Source: Echinometra lucunter (lineage: Eukaryota > Echinodermata > Echinoidea > Camarodonta > Echinometridae). Taken from it: a DNA stretch of 64,000 nt. Below the pieces are notes generated by a model that was given only the letters and a program-made list of their open reading frames with translations, made no database searches and was not told where the DNA came from. The stretch spans positions 20,217,102 to 20,281,101 of the forward strand of contig CM057167.1 of NCBI GenBank assembly GCA_029962745.1. Reading direction: 5' to 3'. Both the position numbers and the translations under genes were made by a program. Positions 1 through 11,873 of this stretch are shown here, one piece after another (position 1 is the stretch's first letter; each line of letters begins with the position of its first letter).

Positions 1-590
1 TTTGAATACCTAACTGATTGAATAGCAATATTACTCTTGATACAGAAAACTTTCATCGGTTGGGGGTAATCATACACTGTAGTTTAAGCTTCTACCAACC
101 TTTAATTTTGTAGGTAAGCTTTCGTACACTCCTGTGGACTTTCTCAAGCCAAGTGATCAGTCACACTGTTTCTAGTTGCTGGCTGCTGTCTTGCGATCAC
201 TGGATTATTATTTTATATTAATATTACTCTTAGGTGAGTTTTTACCAGCATTAAGGTCGACATACTATGGACATCAGAAATCGAATATCAGCAAACAGTC
301 ATGCAGATCAAGCAATATCAACCAATCAGACATGCAGATCCCATTCTTGTCAAGCCTGAATTTTGCACCCTTTATATACAAAAGTTGCTTTTGCTGCTCA
401 AGCGTTATTTCTTTGGGTTTTTTTTTTTTGGGGGGGGGAGGGGTGGGATTGGATGGAAGAGACATTGGGCTAGCCACTAGGAAACAAATCCTGAAAATAT
501 TTTGAAAAATTCAGTTGAGAAGACCTTTTCCAACTGCATTTTAATTTTTTTATGGGGGGGGGGGAGGCAGACAAGATCTTTTCAGCTTCT
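1..590. other. Non-coding stretch with two G-rich homopolymers
   Basis: No gene is supported here. The stretch holds a T12 run directly followed by a G9 run (418-438) and a G11 run (554-564). Short open frames on both strands cross these low-complexity runs and show no protein-like composition. Confidence 0.6.
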
Positions 591-979
591 TACCTTACCA
601 AGAAACGAATCCTCTAGGAATGCGAAAAAGCCCTACAATTATTGTATGAACATTATGAACATGAAATGTATGAAAAATAGCACTCTGATTTCCAGGGCTA
701 CGGCATAAAGCTTATAATGATGCTCGATTCATGGTACCATACAGATGCTGAGAATCATCATCATCGATTTTAACATGTAATGTTTTTAAAAGGACGAATA
801 ACGTTCGAGGTTACCGCATAAAGCAGAAATATTTTCTCCCCTATGAATGAATTTCTTTTAAGGTTAGATAAGATATTCTCAGAGTTTAGTGATGGCCGAT
901 AGATTTGAAGTGTATCAAAGATTGCCGCATATTGTAGGGCTTTTTCACATTCCTAGAGGATTTGTTTCTTGGTAAGGTA
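591..979. mobile_element. Foldback (MITE-like) element with about 50-bp inverted ends
   Basis: The left end (from 591, TACCTTACCAAGAAAC...) is the inverse complement of the right end (ending at 979). About 50 bp match with two or three differences, including the words CCTCTAGGAATG and AAAAAGCCCTACAAT. The middle carries no open frame. Inverted ends plus a non-coding core fit a non-autonomous DNA transposon. The superfamily is not recognised and no clear target-site duplication was found. Confidence 0.65.
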
Positions 980-1665
980 TGGTAGTCTCACTGTCTTAAA
1001 ATCCACCTGTCGATCGTCGTGGCTGTCTCAAGATTAAACGCATGCTGATATTCTAACACATGAATTAATGTAGCCAATTAATCCGAACGATCGATGTAAT
1101 AGCGCAGTAAATCAATTTTACGCGTCGCTTTCCTCAGCCGTGCTTTGACCCATCTGGATACGTGGGTTATAGAGGATCAAAGCCGCCTGTTTGGGGGGGG
1201 GGGGGTGTACACACTGTAGGGTTTAGGAAAAGAGAAATTTAGGCTATTTATCTGAGGAGAAGCTTAAGTTCTTGAGATCTTTCGAGTCAGTTTAGAAATA
1301 TAGAAATGTCCCTTGAAAATGACAGCACTTTATATGCGCTGATATCGGAGATATCACAAGAAACGGCCTGAGCAATTTTGAGTGTTTAGTCCGAACACTC
1401 CTGTGTGCGATGCATTTGCTTTTATGCAAGAGAAAGTTGATTTCTAATGTCATGTGTGCACAATTTTTTATATACTGCTTAGTCAACCTTGGAAAAAGTT
1501 TCTTTCACATTATTATCGCATGGGAAGAAATCATAGTTAAAGCAGCAGTAAGAGAGAGCGGTGGAGATAAGGAAGGGAAGAAAGAAACAGAGTTTGAAAT
1601 CAGAAGAACACGTAGGAGAAAGGATAGATTGGCAAAAGAGTAAAAAAACATCATGGACCGAGGGG

Positions 1666-1670
<5 letters not shown>
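980..1670. other. No recognisable feature apart from a G13 run
   Basis: Unique-looking AT-rich sequence with a G13 run at 1193-1205. From about 1540 the plus strand becomes purine-rich, leading into the GA microsatellite. Open frames here overlap each other on opposite strands and resemble no known protein. Confidence 0.5.

Positions 1671-1704
<34 letters not shown>
1671..1704. repeat. (GA)n microsatellite
   Basis: About 17 uninterrupted GA units followed by a degenerate purine tail (GATAGAGGGAGGGGGAGAG). The serine/leucine-rich open frame on the minus strand is a translation of this repeat. Confidence 0.95.
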
Positions 1705-1709
<5 letters not shown>

Positions 1710-3649
1710 GGAGGGGGAGAGAATAAGGAGACATAGAGACATGATTACAAGGGGGCGGTGAGTATAACGACATGGCCGCGGCCTTGCATGGTCGTAGTCG
1801 AGTGGATAAATTGACAAATAAACCGATGTCGAAGGCAACTTTTATGCCATCAATAGCATTACGGAACCACTACAACAATGAAATTTACTTGACCTTACAG
1901 GAAATATAAAATTATGACGTATTTTGTTACGTAATAATTATTAATAATTAAGGTTCATTATCCAGTATGACATGAAAATTATGGATACCATGTACATCGT
2001 TTAAGTGGTCTAGACGATATTTACTCTTCATGCCAGGGGAACTCTTTTATGTGTGCCTACAGGGAGGATTTAATTTGAGATGTTCTCCCGACTACTTAGA
2101 AAGGGTCGACATAAGATGGCATATGAAACTATCGCAAATGTATATGCATACAAGAGACTTTGTGTGTGCGTATGTTGGATGTGGGTGTGGCTGGCTGTGT
2201 GGGTAGCGATTCATTGGTCGATGTGTGCGTTCATGTGTGCATTGATAGTCTTGTCAGTTCCAGTAAAGATATTTCTACGTAAATGAATTGAGTAAACTAG
2301 TAATGAATGCCAGAATGAGTGAATCTTGGGCTTAGAAATAAACAAAAAAAATATTCTTGTTTTTGTTTTCTGTCATTTTCGATCAAATAATTCAAAACTA
2401 TTAAAAAATTTGTTTCAAAATGTTAGTGGTACTTTTTAAAGGAACCAACCTGTTTTCTGATGATTTAGTATTCCAACTGTACCTACTCTAAAGGAGAGAC
2501 GAAGCATCACAGTTCCTGACGTCTCCAAGCAATTTACGTCTGATGTTCTCTTCAGGGAACACATCTTCGAAATGACGTCTATACATTATATTTGACGACC
2601 ATTCCTGAGGCTATGACATCATGCCTCCACTTATCTGATTAGCACATTCAAAATTGTATACAAATACCAGGGAAGATTTTTAGTAAATAGATTAAATAGA
2701 TTTTGATTCCTGTCAGAGATGTCACGCCTTCATAATAAGGAGAGCAATAATTACTTGCAAAGTTAAGCTTGTGAATAAATGTATATGTAACTTTATCATC
2801 TTTATGGCACTGGGTGCATCCGATCAAAACCCCCAATCATGGAAAATTGGGACCAATCACTTAGAAAGTACAAATATGAGATGGGAGCATGATTTGTCGT
2901 CGCATTGGGGGTATTGTAGCTGAAATTGAATTCTGCCCAAACATGCGTCTTTTGCCACGTCTCCAATGTCCTTTCCCGCAGGCCACATAATGTCCCAAAT
3001 GGAATGTTAGGGGCTGAACTGGGACAGAATCGATGCGAACCATAATTGTTTTTGCGATTTGAACGTTCCATCGTGATAGCGTCACGTCGTTTAGGGAGAA
3101 TGTCTCGTCTCATTTGCTGCCCCCATATTCGTTATTGAACATCCACCGGGATGCTCCTTCAGTCATTGGAAACACGTATCATCGCAAGGCCAGGTTCTCC
3201 CTCCTTAAGGCGAAGGGAAAAATATCAGCATGATGTATCAATTTCTCTTCCTCTCCATATCTTCCCCACGAGATGACAGCATTCACGGTCCAAATAGTTT
3301 CTATCATGACATGGTCTGATTCGCAGTCAGTAAATGTTTGGTAAGATAGAACGCTCGCGAAATGTGGACGTAAATCGTATTAAGCGTCCGATATCTACCC
3401 ATCGTCACATCTTGTCTCGGATGTCATGGGACACGTGATGGGCAGGAAATCACTTCTATCGATATAAAAAAATATATTCTTCTTTCCCTTTTAAAGTTGC
3501 AATCGGGATCCTATTTCAAAACGAGTTAAAGGTTGACAGATCTCCTACTTTTCCCCCCAAAGCTTGTTTTGAAAAATTGCTTCCCGGATTAATGTGATTG
3601 ATTGGATTCACAGTCCTAAAGGAATGTAAGAGTTATCCAGATTACATTA
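1705..3649. other. Unannotated non-coding stretch
   Basis: No feature recognised except a TGTG-rich patch at about 2160-2250. A 103-codon minus-strand frame (2802-3113) overlaps a 74-codon frame in another register. Neither has a motif, signal peptide or family resemblance, so neither is called a gene. Confidence 0.5.
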
Positions 3650-4180
3650 TTAAAAGAAACCAAAACCCTCCGGTCAAGTACTTTTTAAATCAAAGCCAAG
3701 GCAGAATAAAACAGAGCAGGGAAAAAAATTGAGCAAAATCGGACACGGAATAAGAAATTTATGCCTATATTAAATTTTCTGTTTCTGACACTACCATAGC
3801 TATTGGTGATATGAGTTGTGGACAACTCTCTGTATGCTTTGTATACAGAATTTCTCATAATCTATCATTTCTGGAAGATCACATGTTTTCATCGTCCTTA
3901 TCCCAAATATGATGTGGAGAAAACACTCCTACATGATATATCTTGTGTTTGGCTTAAGAAAATGTGCAAATCTTAAGCAAAACGAAATTGTTAAATTATG
4001 TGCGTACAAATCATACTGAGAGTTGTCCACAAATGACGTCATCAATATAAAATTTCATTTCGCCATAACTTTCTCATTTGGTGTCCGATTTTTTTTTCTT
4101 CAAATTTTCGCCGATGTGGTTTATTCCATCTCAGCCTTGGTTTAAAAACTACTTGATTTGAGGATGTTGGTTTTATTTAA
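3650..4180. mobile_element. Large palindromic foldback element, GGACAACTCTC family, copy 1
   Basis: The two halves are inverse complements over most of their length. The left half has CCAAAACCCTCC...TCAAGTACTTTTTAAATCAAAGCCAAGG, then GAGCAAAATCGGACA, then GTGGACAACTCTC. The right half repeats these in reverse order on the other strand (GAGAGTTGTCCAC at about 4018, GTGTCCGAT at about 4081, CCTTGGTTTAAAAACTACTTGA at about 4135). The element is about 531 bp and has no open frame. A perfect TGACGTCA octamer lies near the centre of the right half (4034-4041). Related elements lie at 41.0 and 51.0 kb. It fits a non-autonomous foldback DNA transposon of unknown superfamily. Confidence 0.75.
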
Positions 4181-5460
4181 ATAATAATGTTAGTTGGTTA
4201 TTGATGACTGCACTTTCCTTTGGATAAAAATACTTCAGTTCTTTAGGGGCATGATATTTTCTACACGAGGAAAAGTGGCATTTATCTCAGTGCCGTCGAC
4301 CCCAGTCCTCTCGGGCTATTAGTTAACAGGAACGAACTTTGAACATGATGAATGTGTGAGCTTGTCTAGTACTTTAGTAAAGCACATTAAAATATACTGA
4401 CGTTTCTTATCTGACGAGCTGACAAGCCCATTTAGTTTCCTATACCACTCCGTAAGCACGAAAGAATACGTTGTCCTATTGTATTGATTTCTACAATTTA
4501 TTCACCATTCTCTAGTATGAGGGGATGAAAAAGGATTATCATTCTTATCGGCCACCTCTGACATATGTTGTGAACTAATAATTATGAGAAACGTATTTCT
4601 GTTGCTATAGTTGCACATTTATCAACATTTTGTGAATTGTTATTCAATCTAAGCTGCTAGCTGACTTGTTCTCTTGGCAACCAAATGCCTAGCAGCGTAG
4701 AAGCTCCTTTATTGCGCGACTACTACTAGTTTTACAATCCTAACATCGTAAAACAGGTAAAATGCATGCCGTTGTTAGGTCCCGTGTTTTCCTTGTAGAT
4801 AAATTTAAAACATCCAGTAAATATCTCTCGTGGCCTATAAGGCTTTCAATCTAATACTTCAGCATATCATTTTGTTAAAACGCGGAGGAAATTTTAATTC
4901 TGTAGATTTAACGATAATATTTGACGCTGGCACCACGAAGGGAAAGGATTGTGTTTGTGTTTGTGAGTGTGCTCATACGGAAAAAGAAGTAAACTTCAGT
5001 GCTCTTTTTATTCAAAAGGAGCATGTGATTTCCTCTTATACTATATACAAAGTCCACTATCGAGTCACAGTCTCCTGACAGAGCTTATCTGATTTCTCCA
5101 ATGGGACAGAGATAAGACTAAACGCCATTTTCATGTTAGCAATTTGTTGAGCAGCCTTAATCGTCAGCCAGGGCTACAGCAAAGCCCATTAATTCACCCA
5201 TCAAGCATAGGGAAAGATCATCGAATGCACCATTAATGCGTGAATGCAGGGGAATATAGCATCTTGATTTCGTCTGCCTTTCTCTCTCCTTCTCCTTGCC
5301 CTTCTCTCTTTCTGTCCTATGAGTATAGGCGCCCCGGTGAACCTGACGGCAAATGCTTTTTTCCTTGTAGTTCTAATTATTATTTGCTAATAATACCAAC
5401 AAAATGACCTTTGACAGTTGGCTTTTCTTATCTTGATTCTTGACTGGAAAATGATATTAA
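4181..5460. other. Unannotated non-coding stretch
   Basis: No repeat structure or coding signal recognised. A short GTGTTTGTGTTTGTG patch occurs near 4950 and a pyrimidine-rich patch near 5280-5310. Confidence 0.5.
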
Positions 5461-5541
5461 TTAATAATAATAATGATGATAATAATGATCATGATCATAA
5501 TAATGATAATAATAGTGATAATAATAATAATAATAATAATG

Positions 5542-5575
<34 letters not shown>

Positions 5576-5631
5576 TCATGATCATAATAATGATAATAAT
5601 AATAATAATAATAATGATAATAATAATAATG

Positions 5632-5663
<32 letters not shown>

Positions 5664-5905
5664 CATAATAATGATAATAATAGTGATAATAATAATAATA
5701 ATAATGATAATAATAATAATAATAATGATAATAATAATAATGATAATGATCATAATAATGATAATAATAGTGATAATAATAATAATAATAATAATGATAA
5801 TAATAATAATATAATCATAATAATGATAATAATAATAGTGATAATAATAATAATAATAATAATGATAATAATAATAATATAATCATAATAATAATAATAA
5901 TCATT
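5461..5905. repeat. ATAATGAT trinucleotide block with higher-order periodicity
   Basis: About 445 bp composed almost only of AAT, GAT and AGT triplets. The variant triplets are not random: GATCAT followed by AATAATGATAATAATAGTGAT recurs with GATCAT at 5493, 5580, 5661 and 5748 (spacings 87, 81, 87, all multiples of three). This indicates duplication of larger units. The Asn/Asp-rich frame on the plus strand and the Ile-rich frames on both strands are by-products of the triplet repeat. Confidence 0.95.
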
Positions 5906-5956
5906 ATCATCATCATCATCATCATCACATCAACATCGTCATCATCATCATCATAG
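5899..5956. repeat. (CAT)n microsatellite
   Basis: CATCATCATC-type repeats follow the ATAATGAT block directly, with interruptions (CACATCAACATCGTC). Confidence 0.9.
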
Positions 5957-6239
5957 CGATAATAATAATAACTGGGTATCATTTATCCAGGGTATAGCCA
6001 CATCAGTATTTTTATAAAGAAACATCTTTATTAGATTCTGTCTTTGACAGTACAATATAACAAATTTATAACAAAATATATACGTATTCATAAACATAAG
6101 CAATAGAATCAACAACACATAATCATTCTGATGATAATATTTAGGACATAATGGTATAATACAAGCTTACAGCAAAATAATATTCTTCTATCTGTTATCA
6201 AAAGATATCAAGGGTTGCTACTGCTCGCACTGCAGATGC

Positions 6240-6420
6240 TGCAATTATCATTACCCTAACATGCTATGTACCAATTTAATACACCTGGGTCGAGAGGGGC
6301 ATAATGTCGCAAAACACTTCGTCAAAAGATGTGAGCACTGAGCGAGGATCGACCCCATGACCTCCAACAGCGAGAGGCAAGAGCCTTCACCAATATACAC
6401 TTGACCACGGTTCTCACACA
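6240..6420 (-). mobile_element. tRNA-derived SINE
   Basis: Read on the minus strand, the element begins with ACCGTGGTCAAGTG, which resembles a Pol III A box. About 50 nt later comes GGGGTCGATCC, which resembles a B box with one base missing. Downstream is GACCCAGGTGTATTAAATTGGTAC. A CCCAGGTGTAT...GGTAC block is, from memory, common in the body of tRNA-derived SINEs of marine invertebrates. A CA microsatellite abuts the 5' end. The 3' end is uncertain because no clear tail or target-site duplication could be defined. The A/B box spacing and order are seen; the SINE assignment is inference. Confidence 0.55.
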
Positions 6421-6450
6421 CACACGCACACACACGCACACACACGTTCA
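6415..6450. repeat. (CA)n microsatellite, imperfect
   Basis: CACACA repeats interrupted by G and T, immediately 5' of the minus-strand SINE. Confidence 0.9.
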
Positions 6451-7090
6451 CACAAACTTATTCAATCAATTATTCTATCACTTATTCAACCTTCGAGTGT
6501 TGGGACATTCGGGGTGGGGGAGGGGTCGGATGGCGGATAAGACATACTTTGAGATGCGCACAGGCTCAAATCTGGTTTACGATCTGTGCAAACGAAGACG
6601 CTTGCTAAGAACAACGTACACAGGGGATTAATCCTACAGAGTTCAACGTACTTTATCTGACATTCACCCGATAAAGAAAGCATGGCGTCCAGGAGATGAA
6701 TTTATTCTTTCATTACCCGCACAAGGATTTAAGAATATATAATTCTGGGAGGTAGCTTAAAATTCATTTGATGAAAACCTGAATATCAAACGAAGTTAGA
6801 ATGGATAGTGTATGCACTTTGCAATCATTTAAACGTGTCCCTTGGGCCTAATGCTTTTGGTATAAATCTCGGCCCGTTCCCCTGCTATATATAAATGTGT
6901 CATGCTTACTGGTCAGTAGACTGTTTACTTGTCATCCTTGTTTACAAGAGCGAATCCGAACCCAAGCTACTGCACTCATATCCGTATTGTAACACGAACA
7001 TTATTTTGCATTCTTACGCCATGAACAGAAGTTTTCATTCAGAAATTTTGAAGTCTTATTGTAAATGTGAATGATTATGAAAAGGGTATT
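6451..7090. other. No recognisable feature
   Basis: AT-rich sequence with no supported gene or repeat. Short overlapping frames on both strands near 6400-6680 lack protein-like features. Confidence 0.5.
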
Positions 7091-7745
7091 TTAAAGTGAT
7101 CCGGTAACTTTGTGGCTTGATTTAATAAGTTTGTGAATTTTGATGTCCGAGTTGTATAAAGATGTTCAGAGGGTTTTTTTTTTTCTTTTAAATAATACAT
7201 ACTTACTTTATTGAAAACAGTTTCCAGACACGGGTATGTAAAAAACATATTTACAATCAGGAATATAAAGGTTTTCAAATATAAAATTATTATCAAATTG
7301 AGAATTCCCCCGTGTTGGATAATAAACATTAACAACTTGAAGAAGAGAGAGTACGCCATGTATATGAATCTAACAGTACTTTTCATTCTTCACATAATTT
7401 TCTTGTTACTCTGGCGAAGACCCGAGGCGGGTCGAAAATTCTGTGAAGAATAGAAAATCCTGTTGGATTTATATACATGACGTACTCTTTCTTCTTCAAG
7501 TTGTTCCATGTTATTATCAAGATATGTATCACTGAATTCCGCATTTGCAAGCTTTTGTCTAACACTGGAGTCTATGTTTATTGGGTTCAAAAGGGCTGGC
7601 ATTTCCGATCAATTGTATATTTCAACTTTTTGTGAAGCTCAAAATGATGCTTTTGAAGTGCATTTTCAGGGCTTCATATTAAGACAATAAGCTTGTAGGG
7701 CCATGCAGCTCAGAGTTTTAGAAATTACTAAATGGCTTTATGATC
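7091..7745. repeat. Direct segmental duplication, copy A
   Basis: Matches 9131-9515 in the same orientation in ordered blocks: ATCCGGTAACTTTGTGG, GGAATATAAAGGTTTT, TATCACTGAATTCCGC, TTTTGTGAAGC...GATGCTTTTGAAGTGCATTTT, CAGGGCTTCATATT and TAGGGCCA.GCAGCTCA. Copy A is longer because it contains a hairpin insertion (7318-7518) and an extra segment at about 7176-7256. Confidence 0.75.
7318..7518. mobile_element. 201-bp hairpin (MITE-like) insertion
   Basis: The left arm starts GATAATAAACATTAACAACT and the right arm ends with its near inverse complement. The arms continue inward through GAAGAAG, GTACG.CATGTATAT and ATTCTTCACA for about 90 bp each, with a short loop around 7410-7440. The corresponding place in copy B (about 9260-9272) lacks the hairpin, so this is an insertion into copy A or a precise loss from B. 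No open frame runs through it on its own. Confidence 0.7.
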
Positions 7746-8677
7746 ACCAGTTATCATGATCAGCACGATCCCACGGAGTGAAAGTTTTTTCAATTAGAAG
7801 CCCTTTTCCAAGCATCGAATGCATGTAGCTGTGGCGACGTAGACACTACATATCTCATTCATGGATCTGCAGATAAAAGCCTTTGTGTATATGCAGTAGA
7901 AACCATTTAACGGCAGTTGTCTATTCATTTTTCAACCCATGCACTCCAGTCCATTGTGACTTCCTCTCCGATATTTTCCTCTTCTCACTCATTGTGGAAA
8001 CCTTCTACCCCTGACAGGCTTGTAAATACCCATGAGATCTTAAGGGCAAAACCATCAAGATGTGAAAAATGCAGGAATGCCTCACACCTCGGAAAAATGA
8101 TAGATGATGTGAAGTAAGGATAAAAGGGGGGGGGGAAGAAAATATATTTCATGATTTGCTCTTCCGTGTAACTGTATAATTCTGAAGTGCGCGGGGAAAG
8201 TGTGCGTAGCTTTTAAACATGTCAACTACAGCATCTGCAATTTTTCCCCTCCTTTACGTGGATGCGATAACCTGTTTCCCCAAGCGGTCCTTCAAAAGAA
8301 ACGACGGAGGATCTTGAAAAAGTACACGACCGATGTTATTATTCATGACTCTTTAGCTCTGACATTTTACTGTTCTTTCAATGGTCATCAAAATCACAAC
8401 GGACTTTATCTATGTCCGAATAGCTCGTTAAACAACTCGAGTCTTTGCCTTTGATCTGAATTCCTGTATTGCTTTAATGACAATACTTCTAAATAAGAAG
8501 AAATGTAATGAATGCATAGTGTATTCTAAAGATAGCAAGGAAAGTACAAAGGTACCATGGAGAAAGGGTAATCTTTCTTGAGAGCAGTGACATTTGTCTT
8601 TGTCCTATCTGACTTTGTCCAGATCCATATGCCTTTTCCTCCGCTACCGTTGAATGAAATAGCGTCATATTTACCAA
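7746..8677. other. No recognisable feature apart from a G10 run
   Basis: Mostly unique AT-rich sequence. A G10 run lies at 8126-8135. The 84-codon plus frame (8200-8454) and 66-codon frame (7917-8117) show no domain or composition that supports coding. Confidence 0.5.
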
Positions 8678-8910
8678 AGATTTGTAAGTATTCTTTCATT
8701 ATCAAGATTTGTAATACTTTTGAATTCTTGAATTGAGGAAAACTAAATTCAATGCAAGTAATTTAATGGCTTTTGGTAGGGAAAATTTCTTTCTTTCTTC
8801 AAGATTTGTTAGTATTCTTTCATTATCAAAATACTTTTTGAATTCTTGAATTGAGGAAAACTAAATTCAATGCACGCCAGGTAAATTTATGGTGTTTGGT
8901 AGGGATTTTT
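8678..8910. repeat. Tandem duplication, 123-bp period, two copies
   Basis: AAGATTTGT.AGTATTCTTTCA starts at 8678 and again at 8801. Both copies carry TTTTGAATTCTTGAATTGAGG, AAAACTAAATTCAATGCA and TTTGGTAGGGA. The second copy is slightly shorter and diverges at its end. Confidence 0.85.
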
Positions 8911-9130
8911 TTCACCTTATTTTCATTTTCTAAAAGATCAAATTGATTGATTTGTGAAAATGACAAGTAAGTTATGTGCGGGAATGATACCCAGTATATT
9001 ATTTTGCTGCTGGGGATAATTACGAGGCCAATTATAAACCTTGTAACCGTTTAGATATTTGCGCTATGGACGTATTTCATTGCATCAAGAGAAACTTTGG
9101 TTACGGACTTATACGTGATTTAAAGCTTAT

Positions 9131-9515
9131 TTTATAGGGATCCGGTAACTTTGTGGAGGCTTGATTTATTATTGTTGCATTTTGATGTATGTGCATTATA
9201 GAGATGTTCAGAAGTATCAATAAACAGCCGGGAATATAAAGGTTTTAAAATATGAGATGTTATAATCAAGATATCTATCACTGAATTCCGCCATTTTCAA
9301 AACCAACCTGGGTATGCTTTTGGCTAACACTGCAGTGTGTTGGGTAAAAAAAAAAGGTCTGGCATCACTTGTATTTCACTTTTTGTGAAACACATGATGA
9401 TTCTTTTGAAGTGCATTTTTCAGGGCTTCATATTTACAAAATGTTACGTACACTGATTCCATGTAGGGCCACGCAGCTCATAAATTACCGATGGTTACTC
9501 AGTGGCTTTACGAAA
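9131..9515. repeat. Direct segmental duplication, copy B
   Basis: Partner of 7091-7745. It keeps the same block order but lacks the 201-bp hairpin, which makes it a paralogous empty site. Confidence 0.75.
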
Positions 9516-10157
9516 CAAGATGGAAAACAGGTGAAGCTATTCACATCAAGAAAGTACTCCTGGCAAAGATTATAGATCTCAGAGTAAATGCTTTACCTGG
9601 AGTCCTAGACCGTTCGACTTTTCAGAAGCCCGAGCAACGAAATATGAGAAATGAAAATAATTTTTCGCTTATAAGTGTACACGCATGATCATCAGCTTCC
9701 CTTGATCATGAACAAAATGTACTGATTTGATCATTTTACATCAAATTGTCTAAACAGAGATACAGCACATAACGTATGCTTCGGTTTAATCTTTTTATGT
9801 CAACTTGGTTGCCCAATTCAAATTCACTTACTTCCCCAAGAGATTAGATGTTTAGCGTTTTTGAACTGTTGATTCTTTCCGAGGTACCTTCGATAAGACG
9901 AAATTTTGATCTGATCTCATTAGATTTATTTCAACTTTTGATTTTTATGTGGTGACGTGCCTTCTAACGTGATGCGCGGATGTGACCTATTTATCTAAGG
10001 ACTCTCTAGAACTTTTTCTATAAGGCCTATGACCTCACCGTCTGTGTTTTGATACACCTCGAAGGGAAATTTGCTGAACGTCTTTGAATTAGGTTTCTCG
10101 TTTCCTGTTCCAGTGGATCATCAACATAGGCTAATGAGTAGGATGTGGGAGCAGCTG
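9516..10157. other. No recognisable feature
   Basis: AT-rich sequence without repeats or coding signals I can support. Confidence 0.5.
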
Positions 10158-10460
10158 TGTATACATGCTGATCAAGGGTTATGCACATCTTAAAACGCGT
10201 CTAGAAGTGAAAATCTGTAGCGATGTGAACAGGCTCACACGCACAGAGTTCATTTGCACTTGCGATAAACGTAATTGCCGCGCAACTTATGCAGACTTAA
10301 AAATGTCACGTCGATGAAAATGATACTGGTGCTGCTAGGTATAAATAATGTTGAACAGGTACCCCGTGAAACATGGCTAGATATGAAATGCTGTAGCAGT
10401 GTGAACAAGCTCATCCCATGCGCAATACTCGTCATTTACACGTATGATGAATCTGCTCCT
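10158..10460. repeat. Degenerate tandem duplication, about 177-bp period
   Basis: GAAAATCTGTAGCGATGTGAACAGGCTCA (from about 10207) and GAAATGCTGTAGCAGTGTGAACAAGCTCA (from about 10384) align, as do the flanking CATTTGCAC and CATTTACAC words. The copies are diverged, so limits are approximate. Confidence 0.5.
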
Positions 10461-11046
10461 TCTGCAGACTGCAGTATGGCGGGATTCGGAAAACTGCTTT
10501 TTTTTCGCCTGTCCCGCAAGATTGATGTTATGACTGTTAATGTTTGGCATCATGTAAACATCGTTACTTCATCATGTCCGAAAAGTGGAACACCCTGATA
10601 AATAAGCCCGGCCGTCCTTCGTTTGCTAATTCACTAACGCGTGAAAATGGTCAGGAGGACGCCCGTCTTGCTTCGGAGAAGTAATGGACTGAATTGAAGT
10701 GATGAAAGTTGACAGGTCTGGCTAAAACCACCTTGATAGTACCTACTGAAATAGCACTTAAACACTTATCTTAATCTTTGAGGGATTCCCTCGGCAAAAG
10801 CGACGTCATACGATGAAAAAGATGATCTTTAGATTCACTCCCTTTCTAGCCATATTCGACCTTTGCTTAATCGCTCTACGTATTTCCGTTGCCGAAAATC
10901 ATTCTTCTTTTGACTTGCAAGTAAAAGACGTATTCGTATTTGCTTTTTACGGTTTTGGAAAATGTCTGGAGAAAGGTCTATCAATCACTGTTTTTCTTTC
11001 CCCCAGCAACATGAACAGAAAGTGAACAAACGTAACAAAGTTCAGT
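10461..11046. other. No recognisable feature
   Basis: No supported gene or repeat. A 70-codon plus frame (10813-11025) has a hydrophobic start but also a hydrophobic overlap on the minus strand, and nothing distinguishes it from background. Confidence 0.45.
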
Positions 11047-11090
11047 GAAAGCGTATTGACTTGATAATGAAAGCGTATTGACTTGATAAA
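11047..11090. repeat. 22-bp direct repeat, two copies
   Basis: GAAAGCGTATTGACTTGATA occurs twice back to back. It is followed to about 11195 by an AAGCAA/AACAA-rich stretch. Confidence 0.9.
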
Positions 11091-11332
11091 AGCAAGGCAA
11101 GCACTCAAACGGCCAAACGACAAACCAAAAAAGCAAGCAAACCAGCAAACAAGCAAACGAAAAAGCAAGAACAACAACAACAAAACAAAGCAACGTAAAA
11201 ATGCACCCACTCATGAACACGAACAGTTTTTCTGCGCAAGGTTACTCCAACAACAAGTGTAACATATTTACTTCTTGTAATCTGTCATAAAGAGACAATT
11301 CTAAACAGAGGTCCCTAATGCAGGAACCCTAT

Positions 11333-11873
11333 TATACCGGGTGTCCCAGAAAAAGCGGAACGGCGGATTTTCAGTACTTTACCTTCAAAAAGTATGTAAT
11401 ATTTCTACATCTTTGGCAGGGTGTTTGGGTAGAGCATCCTCTACCGAAAAGAATAATACCAAGATTGTTGAATTTGGTGAAGTAATTTTGTTTCTATGGC
11501 AGTTTCTTAAAATACAGTCATTTTCAAAATTTTGGAGACCGGTGAGAGTAGAATGTCTTGGGATGGGCTCTGATAGTACGATGTTTGAGGGAAGCCCATT
11601 GATGCATGTGAATAACAAAACATGCCATATGAAAGGCCATTCCTGACACCATTCTGTTCTCATCTGCCGCTAAAAACACACGGAATTCCAAAAATACTGT
11701 ATTTTAAGAAATGGGCACAGAATAAAAAATTACTTCACCAAATTCAATGATCTTTGTATCAGTCTCTTTGGTAGAAGATGCTTTACCCACTGATTTAAAA
11801 ACTTTATTTACTTTTTTTTAAAAGAAAAGTACCGAAAATCCGCCGTTCCGCTTTTTCTGGGACACCCGGTATA
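11333..11873. mobile_element. 541-bp foldback element with TATACCGGGTGTCCCAG ends
   Basis: The first 48 bp (starting TATACCGGGTGTCCCAGAAA) are the near-exact inverse complement of the last 48 bp. A weaker inverted match continues inward, for example TGAATTTGGTGAAGTAATTTT against AAAATTACTTCACCAAATTCA. A TA dinucleotide at each outer edge would fit TA target duplication. GGGTGTCCCA-type ends are known from mariner/Tc1-like elements, so a mariner-type MITE is plausible. The frames at 11341-11646 (plus) and 11385-11663 (minus) lie inside the element and show no transposase motif. Confidence 0.8.

Noticed and set aside
2802..3113. 103-codon minus-strand frame
   Set aside because: No family resemblance. 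Another frame is open over the same bases.
5418..5882. 154-codon Asn/Asp-rich reading frame
   Set aside because: It is a translation of the AAT/GAT triplet repeat. All three frames on both strands are open for the same reason.
10570..10600. GTCCGAAAAGTGGAACACCC as a relative of the TATACCGGGTGTCCCAG element end
   Set aside because: Only short, gapped similarity and no partner end nearby.
11341..11663. Overlapping frames of 101 (plus) and 92 (minus) codons
   Set aside because: Both lie inside the foldback MITE and overlap on opposite strands. No transposase motif is visible.
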